Positions 37,353 through 48,483 of a stretch of 64,000 nucleotides of DNA are shown here, piece by piece; position 1 is the stretch's first letter, and every line of letters begins with the position of its first letter. Location of the stretch: assembly GCA_949825025.1 (NCBI GenBank), contig OX463778.1, positions 52,640,364 through 52,704,363 on the forward strand. Direction: 5' to 3'. A model generated the notes under the pieces. The model was not told the origin of the DNA. It did no database searches and saw only the letters and a list, made by a program, of their open reading frames with translations. A program made the position numbers and the translations under genes. The DNA comes from Siphlonurus alternatus (taxonomy: Eukaryota; Arthropoda; Insecta; Ephemeroptera; Siphlonuridae).

Positions 37353-37528
37353 AGGCTCGGACTGATCATAAGGCTGGGTCAGGGATCCCTGACTGGCCCC
37401 TCAGATTTTTAACATAAGAGCAGAGGAAAAGTGGCCTCAGACCCTCTAAAAAGTGGCCCCTGCTGCCTCTAATGCCTATAATATACATGGCCCTGACTGG
37501 CCCCTATATAGCTTCCCAGTCCGAGCCT
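37353..37528. mobile_element. Short TIR element
   Basis: AGGCTCGGACTG at the left and CAGTCCGAGCCT at the right are exact inverted repeats about 175 bp apart. The interior repeats CCCTGACTGGCCCCT. Probably a small MITE. Confidence 0.55.
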
Positions 37529-37569
37529 AATAGGAAACCACATACTGCACTAGGTGGAAATTAAGCGAT

Positions 37570-37690
37570 CATACGAATTTATCCCTGGGAATTAGCAGTG
37601 TAATATTTTATCTTCTCCGTTCAGGCGGTCACCCATCCAAGTACCGATCACGATCCTTGACTTTGATGATCGAATCACAGTCAACAGTGC
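37570..37690 (-). mobile_element. 5'-part of the 5S-derived SINE
   Basis: Read on the minus strand, CGGTACTTGGATGGGTGACC and the preceding bases follow 5S rRNA. Beyond the head comes CCAGGGATAAATTCG, matching the body of the copy at 11,041. Two copies sharing head and body show that this is a retroposon family rather than a stray 5S pseudogene. Confidence 0.75.
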
Positions 37691-37989
37691 TGTTCCTAAA
37701 AATTAAATTCAATCTGGTATCATTATTTTATTTTAATGAGTGAGATTAAAATGCTATATATAATATAAATATTAGATAAAGGTTTTGTGTTGGAAAACAT
37801 AATTATAACTATATAGTGGTATATTATATCAAATTTATTTTAATAAGGTCATTATGATTCATTTCTAATCAAGCAAACAACAACAATAATAATAATCTGG
37901 CTTGTTATTTCTCGCCGCTATATTGTTTATGTCACATGCTCACGGATTCTGAGGTTTTCATTTCTCCGTATATATAACGAAGTTAAGCC

Positions 37990-38400
37990 GGAACCTGCAT
38001 GGTTGCATGAGCTACTATCGCCGTCAAAATCATGTACCCTTTTTCTTGCAAAGTTTCCTGATGGGTTAGTAACGCCGTCAAATTTAAAATTCAATTTATT
38101 TATTAATTTTTCCCACCATCGAAGTGCCATAATATATAATACAATATAACATTTGTCAATCTCATATATAAATATAAAACCCCTCTTCTTGTATATAGGG
38201 TTTTCAGGTTGCATGAGCTACTATCGCCGTCAAATTCAAGATTATATTTATTTATTCCATTTTTCCTACAATCAAAGTGCTATATTATATATAATAGATT
38301 AATAAATTTCTTATTTCAAGTTATTTCTATACAATTTGTCAACATTATATATATATCACCCCTCTTCTTGTAGGATTTAAGCTACTATCGACGTCAACAT
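37990..38400 (+). repeat. Tandem repeat, ~200-bp unit, about 2-2.5 copies
   Basis: GCATGAGCTACTATCGCCGT occurs near 38,005 and 38,213, with AGCTACTATCGACGTCAA near 38,381. Each is preceded by ACCCCTCTTCTTGTA-type sequence. The period is roughly 170-210 bp. Confidence 0.65.
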
Positions 38401-38534
38401 TAGGGGTATATTCGTGAACCCTGCTCGGACCCCACCTACACCTGTGAGGTAGTAGGGATGAGTGCAAATGACGTTACGATTTATGTTCGTAAACTTGCTC
38501 CGAGTATTCCGAGTAGGGTTTACGAACAGGCCTA
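38401..38534. mobile_element. Diverged relative of the 123-bp palindromic MITE
   Basis: The right end GTTTACGAACAGGCCTA is identical to the 123-bp element and the left arm TTCGTGAACCCTGCTCGG is close to it. The centre differs. Confidence 0.65.
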
Positions 38535-38870
38535 CTGATGTGTCCAGCTTTACTTGCAGGGACCGAGTAAGGCAGGTTTCTGCAGCTGTCATGCGTGTGG
38601 CTTCAACATCCCGGCCTGGGCAAAACCCGGCGGGCTACCAGACAGCTGCCGTTTCCCAAGACGATCGTCTGAACACACGATACATTTGTTATAAGTTTTT
38701 TACTGTATCGACAAAATTAAATTCTAATTATAAGCAAAAAAACCATGCGGAAAAAAGTGAGTGCATCAGGCGTCCTGCAGACATGCGGTAATTGTACAAA
38801 ATATTGGAGTGGAGGAAGTGCCTATATACTTCCCTTGTTAACCCCCCTCCTCCTCCAATAAAATTAACGT
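38535..38870. other. GC-richer stretch, unassigned
   Basis: 38,540-38,670 is GC-rich (CCCGGCCTGGGCAAAACCCG) with open frames on both strands but no recognised domain and no clear splice frame. It may be part of an unclassified repeat. Confidence 0.25.
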
Positions 38871-39160
38871 TTATAGAGGTTTCAAGTGTTCCCTTGGAAA
38901 ATTTTCTCCATAAGCCACCATGTTATACAATTTGAATTTTTTATCAGTAACTATTAAAGCTATTAATTTCAAACCAGCTCCTACCCCCATTTAGGGGTCT
39001 TCTGATAATGAATAAAAACTTATTTTCCTGTAAAAAAAGCATTTAATACCAAAAAAGCATTTTCGAGGTATTTTTTACATAGGTTTGGATAAGACGGTGG
39101 GAACACCATAAAATTAACTGACTTGAAGTCTCTTTAGTCTTGCTTCATGTTTTTTGATAT
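38870..39160 (+). repeat. Dispersed repeat, copy 2
   Basis: The longest copy of the family at 36,990. ATAAGCCACCATGTTA at its left end also matches ATAAGCCACCGTGTTA at 55,310. Confidence 0.65.
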
Positions 39161-39499
39161 AGTGAAGTATAGGAGGGATTTAATAAAATATTTCTATTTG
39201 CAGCTGTGAAGAATATCAATCTTATTTTTTGACGTCGACAGTAATTAATGACAAAATTTTGTTGCCATCTCTCCCAGGAAAAAAAAAATATATTTATTAA
39301 ATTACTCGCGGTACACTTTTTACAATAAAATTAAATAAAGTTGGAAATGAATCGTGAAAATTTGGCAAAACTTCTGTCATTGCCTCCTTATGACAATTTA
39401 GATTTAAGGGAACATTGAACCCATGACTGAGAAAACTGGGACAATATAATCTTATTATTATGTGTCTGACAATACATTAATATTTCTTTATAAAGGTAC

Positions 39500-42400
39500 A
39501 ATTAATATAATAATAATAATAATAATATTTTTATTCAATCATTGGTTGTACAATACAACATAAATCACGTCATTATATATATAACTTATAGTCTAAAACA
39601 TGAAAATAAATAGAACCCTCTTATCATTTAATATATTGTACAATACATATTTTGTCAGTAAAAAAGAAAAAAAAGGGGGAGGGAAATATCACAATTACAC
39701 TATTTTATAAAAGACAATGTTCTGACAATTTGTTGGCAAAAAACTCTTTTACAGAATAAAATTCTCTTTTAATCAAAACATGTTTCAATTTAGCTTTAAA
39801 CAAGGTATCACTTTCAATGTTTCGTATACATGCTGGAAGATAATCATATACTTTTGCTGATTGATACAAAGGACTTTTTTCCAACAGGGCAGATTTATGG
39901 CATGCTGTTACAGTCTTTTTCCTGTTTCTGGTCTCGTAAGAATGCTTGCTGTGGTCGTATAGTTCAGAATTGTATCTTCTGAACAATGCACTATATAGAA
40001 TATATATGCATGGTAAAGTTAACATATTATTAGCTTTGAAATACGACACACATGAGTCTCTTTTTTTGAATCTTAATATTGTTCTTAGCGCTCTTTTTTG
40101 TGATATAAATAGTCTATTTAACGACTGATCATTAACTCCATAGAAAATTATTCCATATGACAATTGTGAATAAACATATGCATAATAAATAGAAAACAAA
40201 GATTCCATAGAAACATGTTCCCTAATTGAGTATAAAATAAAATTTGCTGAATTAATCTTTTTTACTACAGAATCGATATGAACTTCCCAATTTAAACATT
40301 CATGAATATTGAAACCTAAATATTTTATGTGTTCTACCCTTTTAATTGATTGTTTTTTTAATTTTAATAAATAACTTCGATCCTGAATATTTCTTTGAGA
40401 ATGAAATTGTACAAAAGCTGTTTTTTTACCATTTAACACTAACTTGTTGTTTACACACCATTGACTCATTTGATTTAAAGTAGTATTTATTTTTACATGG
40501 AGTTCTTCCTCCGTATCAGCGGTGATTATAGCTGTCGTATCATCAGCATACTTGACTAAATCAGCTTCAGTAATATAATGTGCTAGATCATTTGTACCAA
40601 TAGCAAATAAACTTGGAGAAATTTTTCCTCCCTGTGGCACCCCTAACGTTAAAGGTAATACGGTAGACTTTACTGTTAATTTTTGGTTTTCTTTTAGCTG
40701 ATTAATTTCAACATATTGCTGGCGATCAGACAGATATGATTTTATTAATTTCAAACTATTATCACCACCCCCAATGTTCTTAAATTTATTTATTATTACA
40801 TCTTTATTCATTACATCGAACGCCTTGGACAAGTCAAAAAAAATTACCACACAAAATTTTTTAGCATCAAGAGCAGTGTAGACTTTGCTTAACAAATGGA
40901 AAGCCGCGGTTGTAGTGGATTTATTCTTAACAAATCCATGCTCACATTTCGGAACAAGATTGTTTTCTAATTGATATTCAGTTAGTTGTTCATTTAATAC
41001 ACTCTCAAATAATTTGGAAAAAACCGATGGCTTGGATATACCTCTATAATTACTAATCAATTTTTTATCACCCTCTTTCAAGAATGGAAGCACGAGAGAT
41101 AATTTTAAAATTAATGGAAAAACTCCTTCTGTAATAGAATTATTAATGAGAAACATAAGGGGTACTGCCAATAGATTTTTACAATATTTAATTACAGTGT
41201 ATGGTACATCATCTGGGCCGGCTGCATTTTTTTTGGTAATGCATTTATATGTTTTATTAATTTAAATTGATCAATTGTTTTAAAATTAAATTTTGTTTTT
41301 ATGTCAACTGTATTATTACAAATATTAAAATTATGATTATTTATAACGTTATCTGCATTATCATTTTGAAAATTATCCAGAGTTAAATTTTCTATAGTTT
41401 TAACAAAATAATTATTATACATGTTACTAATTGAATATGGACAAGTGATACTCTTTCCATCTATTGATATTTCAGTTATTGTATTATTTCCTTTTAATTT
41501 AGACATATTGCATTGATTTTTTATTATTTCCCAACTAGCCTTGACTTTATTTTCAGCTTTTTTAATTTTTAAATCATTCTCCTTCAAAATAACTTCGCTA
41601 ATTTTTTTTTTGTGTCTTTTCATTTTATTTCTATATACTGGCATTAACTCTGGACTTACATATTTTGCTTGCAGAAATAATTCTTTCAAATACGTTCCCT
41701 CAATTTTTAAATTTGGATTATTAATAAGCCAGTCTGGTTTTTTAACCCTATTTTTTATATTTTTTTTAGTTTTAGGAAACGCTTCATTAAAATGAAACAA
41801 AAATATTTCTATAAACAACTCCCATTTTCTTTCTGTACATACAGTAGGGTCTAACAATTCAGTCCAATTTTCCCTCATTAATAACCTTAAAAAACACTCA
41901 CAATTTTCTTTACTGAAATTTCTTGTTATAAAGGACACGTTTGTTATGCTCTGCACTGAATTGTTTGACCTGAGAAACTTAACCACTGTGTATTTATGGT
42001 CAGATAGCCCTGTATCTACACTGAAATAAATAAATTTGGAATCAGTATTTTTTACAATAACGTGATCAATAAGTGTTTCTGTTTTTTTGTTTATTGATAC
42101 TCTTGTAGCTTCCTGATTTACAATCTGCAGCCCAAACGATTGTAATACATCAAGATAAGATTTAACAGTATTATTTGACTTTAAAATATTTATATTTAAG
42201 TCTCCCCCTAAAATTATTTTGTCATTTTTTTTACAAAGGTTAATGATTTTTACACACATATTTTCTAGACATTCAATGAATTTATATATATTTTTGTCCT
42301 CTTCATTCATGGTTCCCTTTTTGAAATATTTAGGGGATCTGTATAATGAAGCGAAAAAAATAGAATGACCATCAATATATTTTAATTTAGCCAGACAACA

Positions 42401-42545
42401 CTCGAAACAAGATTCAATCGATTCTATATTAATTTGTTCAAAATTTAAATTGCTTTTAGCTATTATTGCTACTCCTCCTTTAACTTGTGTTAAACGACAA
42501 TAAGAGGACACTATTTTGAAATTTTTAAAAACTACTGTACTTTAT
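39500..42545 (-). mobile_element. LINE (jockey/CR1-like non-LTR retrotransposon), 5'-truncated with one frameshift
   Basis: Two minus-strand frames form one polyprotein. 41,192-42,511 is the C-terminal part of an apurinic-type endonuclease (GGDLNINIL, LIDHVIV, the SDHKYTV motif) and the linker. 39,705-41,171 is the reverse transcriptase (SNYRGIS, FFDLSKAFD, GVPQGGKISP, catalytic VKYADDTT) with the C-terminal LTLPCIY region. The frames part at a homopolymer of eight A's (41,227-41,234 on the plus strand as T's); one more A would restore a single frame continuing NAAGPDDVPY, a conserved LINE motif. So it is a recent 1-bp deletion or a sequencing error. The first ~80 endonuclease residues are missing at the 5' end near 42,545. 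The 3' tail is an (ATT)n run at about 39,510. Confidence 0.92.
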
Positions 42546-43072
42546 TATTATTATTTATTATTTCTTTATTAAGTTGTAATTATGATGTGTATAAAATCGC
42601 TTTTTTATAAAAAAATATATTATATATTCTTGTTTGTGCACTGTAGTCGGAACTTCAAATACCACAAAAAACAACAAGTTATATACTTCATATAGAATAT
42701 TATTAATACACATTAACAAAACAGGCAGTACATATTGATTCAATCAAGTCATAAAATATATGAAAATATATTTTTTCAATTATATACTTTAGTATTGAAA
42801 TTACATGTTTCTGTTTTGAAATTTCGTCTAAAATAAACTAATTACAAAGATACGGTTGCGGTTAGATAAAAAAGTTCCGGCGCGTCATGTTTTGTCAGAG
42901 TCATTCTTTTTCTGCGGTTCAACAAACCTAGAAAATAAAATTTGCTCTGAATTTTTATTTTAATTTTATTGATTTACTTCGTGAGAATGTACAACATCAT
43001 AGAGAATTGAAACTTAAGTCAAATAATTACATTATGATTATATAATAATATCCGAGTAATCAATATATTATA
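42546..43072. other. Intergenic DNA, no gene seen
   Basis: AT-rich, with no recognised feature. Confidence 0.5.
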
Positions 43073-43393
43073 ATAGAGTATTGTCCTCAAATTTTTTTAT
43101 TGCAGAAATGGATAGAGGGTGCAAAGTTATGCTACCCTGATTTTTTTCAGATTTTTTAGAGCCCGGGAACTATTTTTAAAAAATTATTGAAAGTCCTTTT
43201 CGTGACGTCACGAGACGCCGCTCCTTAAGAAAAAGATAGGACTTGCCGCCTCGTGACGTCACAAAAAGGACTTTCAATAATTTTTTTAAAAATAGTTCCC
43301 GGGCTTTAAAAAATCTGAAAAAAATCAGGGTAGCATAACTTTGCACCCTCTATCCATTTCTGCAACAAAAAAAATTGAGGACAATACTCCATT
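43073..43393. mobile_element. ~320-bp foldback MITE with two GTGACGTCAC sites (type copy)
   Basis: Arms are inverted repeats from the ends (GAGTATTGTCCTCAA / TTGAGGACAATACTC) through TGCAAAGTTATGCTACCCTG to GTGACGTCAC on each side. The asymmetric centre GCTCCTTAAGAAAAAGATAG gives the element an orientation; here it matches the copies at 27,384 and 28,181. No coding capacity. Confidence 0.92.
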
Positions 43394-43772
43394 ATATATT
43401 ATTCACAAATGATGTTATATATTTTCTAACGTTCAAGAGTAATATATAATTTATCATATACGTAACCTATAGTAATTAATGTCCTTTTGGTTCTCTAACA
43501 ATAATTTACATCAATCACGTTCAATGTCTAATCTGCATTGAATTCACTTTTAATTGACAATTAACTAATTTTCTAATTTATAACTTAACATTTAGGACGC
43601 GGGACTAAAAATTTGTATATTTTGAATTGTTTAAATTTGCAAAATAATAAAATGAAATTACTTCCTGTGTATAATAAAAAATAAAATAGAAGTAAGTACA
43701 TTTTAGTTCCTCCCAAAACCCAAGTGTTTCTCCCTATAAGTAATCAGCTGTGTAGCAATCGCTTTTATGTTT

Positions 43773-43782
43773 GGGGAACCCC
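43773..43782. promoter_or_regulatory. kappaB-like site GGGGAACCCC
   Basis: Fits the broad consensus GGGRNNYYCC but not the GGGAWTCCC core of the other sites, so weaker evidence. Confidence 0.25.
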
Positions 43783-44303
43783 AACTCTGTAAGCATGCAG
43801 CTGGTTTATTTAAAATTACAGATAATAAAATATATATTATATCGAGGTTTGAACCCGTATGGATAACTTACAACTTTTGTTATTGTTATATTGACTAAAT
43901 TAGGTATGTACTTATTGATTTTTCTAGAACTGAAAATATCTATCGTTTAAAGCTCGAGTAAAAATGCAGAGAGACATATAATTATATATTTATAACGTTG
44001 AAAATTGTTAATTACCAGATTTTTTAATTGTATATATAATTTTATATAATAGAATTGATCCAATTAATGCAATATTTATATAGCAATTTAGTTATTTTTT
44101 TACATCTTATCTTATTTTACTCATGCAACGTGCAATTGAATTTTTAGCCTTATTTATTTTAATGGAAATGACAAATCTAAAGTTTGGTTTAAATAAACAT
44201 TGTGAGGCTACGTACTGTCACACCAAAGCCACCATAAAAGTAAACAGCAGGCGAGCTTGGAGGTTACCATGGCTACGAAGACGTTATTTTGTCTTGAGTT
44301 GTC

Positions 44304-44376
44304 GTGTGAGGTTAACTCACGTAGTGACCTCCTCGTGACCTCAAGTTGACTCACGTAGTGACCTCAAGTTGACTTC
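44304..44376. promoter_or_regulatory. Cluster of nuclear-receptor-like half-sites
   Basis: TGACCT occurs at 44,325, 44,336 and 44,359, with TGACTC at 44,347 and TGACTT at 44,370. Successive hexamers are mostly separated by 5 bp (DR5 spacing); one gap is 6 bp. This is partly a short tandem duplication of TCACGTAGTGACCTC, so it may be a simple repeat rather than a functional element. Confidence 0.3.
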
Positions 44377-44998
44377 AATCTCGGGGCGTTCATCTGTACA
44401 CCTACATGTTTATATCGTAATTGTTTATATTACATATAGTAATAATTTAAATAACTCATTGTTTAAATTGCATTTCATTGGTTTTAAATCAAGGCTCTTT
44501 AGCTTTATTAAATACATTATAGGTCTGTTCGTAAATACACAATCAGAAATAATATATTATTATTGATTAACCTTATGTTCCATGTACACAAGGTATCAAT
44601 AATCATAATAATAGACTATTTCTAAGTATTTATGACAGATATTGTATTGTAAAATCTGGTGCACATATACATTTTAAAATATTTATAGAACATATATTTA
44701 TATTAAATTTATTTATGGATATTTAATATTTTTATTTTAAAAAGCTGAGTATAGGCTCTCATGATAAATAATTAAATTCAAATCTGCGGGAGAGCTTTTA
44801 CTTTATTTTATAATAATTAATAAATTACAATGTTATTCTGCTAAATTTACTGTAAGCTGCATGCAGTCATACTGTATAATATTATATTATAATAAAGTTA
44901 ATAACGATTTGTTCAGCGATACTCTTCTTGTCAATATGAATATAGAATATACGAATTATAATTATTTTTTATATTATTAGCATGTCAAAACCTTTACA

Positions 44999-45319
44999 AT
45001 GGAGTATTGTCCTCAATTTTTTTTTATTGCAGAAATGGATAGAGCGTGCAAAGTTATGCTACCCTGATTTTTTTCAGATTTTTTAGAGCCCGGGAAGTAT
45101 TTTTAAAAAATTATTGAAAGTCCTTTTTGTGACGTCACGCGGCGACAAATCCTATCTTTTTCTTAAGGAGCGGCGTCTCGTGACGTCACAAAAATAACTT
45201 TCAATAATTTTTTAAAAATAGTTCCCGGGCTCTAAAAAATCTGAAAAAAATCAGGGTAGCATAACTTTGCACCTTCTATCCATTTCTGCAATAAAAAAAA
45301 ATTGAGGTCAAAACTCCAT
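44999..45319. mobile_element. ~320-bp foldback MITE, inverted centre
   Basis: Same arms as the copy at 43,073, but the centre reads CTATCTTTTTCTTAAGGAGC, so the element lies in the opposite orientation. The flanks TTACA on both sides may be a target duplication. Confidence 0.92.
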
Positions 45320-45652
45320 TTACATGAATTTGAGTAAAGTTTTGCATGGAAAACGTACGTGTATTATAGAAATGTACATAATGTATGATTATTAGAATTT
45401 TATTTATTTTTTTTAATTTTTAAGTCTATTAAAAATTATTGACAATAAATATATTTTAATCTCAGTTAATTATATATGGTTACATTCATTTAAATAATGA
45501 AACACGCAGGATTACAGAATTTTTATAAAACCGCGCTCATACAAGATATTATTGAAATTATAAATGAAGATGAAACTTTGACCCTTGAAGGGCGAGGGTT
45601 GCACGTGATGCTTCCATATCAATCGAGGAAACCACTTATGTTAAGTCCCGGT

Positions 45653-45662
45653 GGGAAAACCC
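45653..45662. promoter_or_regulatory. Dorsal-type site GGGAAAACCC
   Basis: Matches the Dorsal consensus GGGWWWWCCM exactly. It lies in a slightly GC-richer patch with CACGTG nearby (about 45,602-45,607). Confidence 0.35.
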
Positions 45663-45956
45663 GCTAGGTCGTATTTGATCTAATTGTTACATCATTAGCT
45701 TACTGACACCAACGACGTCACAAAGAAGATCATGTAAACTCGTACGTCAAACAACTCGCCTTATAGAATAAATTATTAAGTCTGTAGTAAATATCTCTAT
45801 TTATGGACAACATGATTTTTGTATCGTCATGTATTGAATAGAGTAAGCAAAAATTATGATACTCAGAATTTTTATCGTTTAAAATATTTTTAAACGATCG
45901 TTGAAAAGAATGCCCGTGAAAAGGAGGGAATGCCAGCCGTTAAAAACTTATTTTTC

Positions 45957-46287
45957 AATGAGATATTAGAATGTGAAAATTTTAGTGGCTTAATCGAAAG
46001 AAGGGGTAAAAATATGGTACAGTGAATTTTTTCAGATTTTTCTGAGACCGCGCGGGAACTATTTTTAAAAAATTATTGAAAGTCTATTTTATGACGTCAC
46101 GGGAGGCACTGCCCTATCCTTTTTCTTAAGGAGTGTCGCCCGTGACGTCATCAAAATAGACTTTCAATAATTTTTTTAAAAATAGTTCCCCGGTCTCAGA
46201 AAAATCTGAAAAAATTCACAGTATACCATATTTTTACCCCTTCTTTCGATTAAGCCACTAAAATTTTCACATTCTAATATCTCATTA
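45957..46287. mobile_element. Foldback MITE of a second, related family
   Basis: The outer arms (GAGATATTAGAATGTGAAAA and its inverse) are unrelated to the GGAGTATTG family. The inner part (GGAACTATTTTTAAAAAATT, ATTATTGAAAGT, TGACGTCAC, CTTTTTCTTAAGGAG) is clearly the same. The two families therefore share a core but have different ends. Confidence 0.85.
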
Positions 46288-46289
46288 TA

Positions 46290-47694
46290 ATTATAAAAAA
46301 TTAAAACAAATCGGTGGAAAAAACTGAGATTCGTAGCTCTTTTATTTATGCAATAATATAAAAAAAAAATGCAATTATGTTACATGCCCATATTGTTTTT
46401 TAATGTTGCTCAATTCATCCGCAGACGTTTATAACTAATATTTTACTCAGAGATGATCGATCAGATACAACCTAATATTGTAATAATTATATCGTCACCT
46501 CGGTCGCCTCAAAATGCAAATCACGTAACTACCAACAAATTTGACGGAACTTTGACCCTTATGTTCTAGTGAGATAAGGTTTAGAGTACGTTATCAATTT
46601 TTTTTGTAGATACGTGATTTGCATTCTGAGGCAACGAATAGAGTACTATCAGTATATATATAAAGGACCAGGAGATGGCTCTGATGGCTGAAATTTTGGC
46701 TGATTTTACCGAAGATACGGCAATACCTATAGCATTGGGAGCCACAAAAACAACAAAATTTATATGAAATACATCACTATATGATGTTATAACGAAATAG
46801 AAATATTTTTTTCATTTGTCCGAAAATATTTGCGAACTAATTATGGTGTTGTTGTCATTTCTGTAAAATTATGCTGTGGCTGCTGACAGAGCATTTTAAT
46901 GAATTTTATTCAACAATTCTCGCTAGACGCACGTGGCACGTAGTTCCAGCTGTTACCACCAGGTTCGCACTAACTTTATGACGTCTTAGGATAAAAAGGA
47001 TATGAACTCAGAACTTAGGTATATCCGATAACATCCAGTTATTTAAAAATATATATTTTGCTCTTGGGGTCTACAGAATTTTCTTAATGTATTATGAACT
47101 ATGTCTATATTTTATGAATAAACATAGGATTACACATTAAAAAAAAAAAAAAAAAAAACATTCATCACAAATCTCATTTTGTTTTATTTTTCAAACACTG
47201 TTTATATTATTTTAATTACTATAATTTTATCATTGTACGCCCCCCGTTGTATATATAAACTACAATAACATTTTGCAACGTTTTAAATCGACAGTAAAAA
47301 GATCTTCTCGATCCTGGCGAGGGGGGACGTGCTACGGCTGCAGATGGTCTGATAATTCAATGTCATGATCGCTTCAGGCAAGGATGCGGACCCCAAGGTT
47401 GATTGTGACACAAAATGTTATAGACACTTCATTTCAATGGTAAACACCAGACAAAACAAATTGGGAGATGACGAGCTCTGAATTAAAACAATAAAAAAGT
47501 GGACACCGATATAGTCCGTGGATTATATTGAATCAAAAATTGAACACGAAATTGTAGAATTGAAATTAAAATTTTACGTAACAGATTTCTCGAAGAACCT
47601 TTTTTTTTTTTTTCAATTAATTAAAATAAAAATTGTCCCAGCTCCCAGCATGCTTATAATTATAGAAATCGAAATAAAATAAAAAAATTACTAA
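46290..47694. other. Intergenic DNA, no gene seen
   Basis: AT-rich with a poly(A) run at about 47,140-47,158 and a GC-richer patch at 47,315-47,410. No supported gene. Confidence 0.45.
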
Positions 47695-48112
47695 TTAAGG
47701 GCATTGGGTGTAGCACCGGTAGTTGGCAACACTGACGTATCTTCACCATGTTAATTTTTGATCATTGCTCCTCGGAGTAATTTTTATGCTAGAGCTAAGC
47801 TGATTGCTGTAGTATCAAGATAATTAGTAGCCCAAGTGCACAATTTGGCTAAATAAAGCCTGATTTAAAAAGAAGTATTTTTTAGTAATTTTTTAAATTT
47901 ACATGCATTTTTCTAATATATAAAAAAACTACTTTTCTTTAAATCAGGCTTTATTTAGCCAAATTGTGCACTTGGGCTACTAATTATCTTGATACTACAG
48001 CAATCAGCTTAGCTCTAGCATAAAAATTACTCCGAGGAGCAATGATCAAAAATTAACATGGTGAAGATACGTCAGTGTTGCCAACTACCGGTGCTACACT
48101 CAATGCCCTTAA
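47695..48112. mobile_element. TTAA-flanked long inverted repeat (piggyBac-like MITE)
   Basis: The ends TTAAGGGCATTGGGTGTAGC and the inverse CTCAATGCCCTTAA enclose arms of about 185 bp that are almost perfectly complementary, with a short AT-rich loop near 47,900. Bounded by TTAA. The near-perfect arms imply recent insertion or gene conversion. Confidence 0.88.
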
Positions 48113-48157
48113 CACCCATATTATATATTTAAATTGATTTATTATATAGAGACTATA

Positions 48158-48483
48158 ATGGAGTATTGTCCTCAATTTTTTTTATTGCAGAAATGGATAG
48201 AGGGTGCAAAGTTGTGCTATATACCCTGATTTTTTTCAGATTTTTTAGAGCCCGGGAAGTATTTTTAAACAATTATTGAAAGTCCTATTTGTGACGTCAC
48301 GCGGCATCAAGTCCTATCTTTTTCTTAAGGAGCGGCGTCTCGTGACGTCACAAAAAGAACTTTCAATAATTTTTTAAAAATAGTTGCCGGGCTCTAAAAA
48401 ATCTGAAAAAAATCAGGGTAGCATATAACTTTGCACCCTCTATCTATTTCTGCAATAAAAAAAAATTGAGGTCACTACTCCAT
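48158..48483. mobile_element. ~320-bp foldback MITE, inverted centre
   Basis: Same orientation as the copy at 44,999. Both arms carry a small ATAT insertion (CTATATACCCTG; GCATATAACTTTG) at nearly matching positions. Confidence 0.92.

Larger units (their letters stand above)
43394..44998. other. Intergenic DNA, no gene seen
   Basis: AT-rich. Notable only for a tRNA-T-arm-like GAGGTTTGAACCCG (about 43,844), a kappaB-like site and the half-site cluster listed separately. Confidence 0.45.

Noticed and set aside
37990..38400. CRISPR-like array
   Set aside because: The unit is about 200 bp with few copies in an animal genome; a simple tandem duplication.
38377..38791. Protein-coding exon in the GC-richer stretch
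   Set aside because: Frames on both strands start in the palindromic MITE and contain no recognised domain or splice-supported continuation.
44123..44338. 71-residue frame with several cysteines
   Set aside because: Ends inside the TGACCT repeat array; no domain recognised and no flanking exon.
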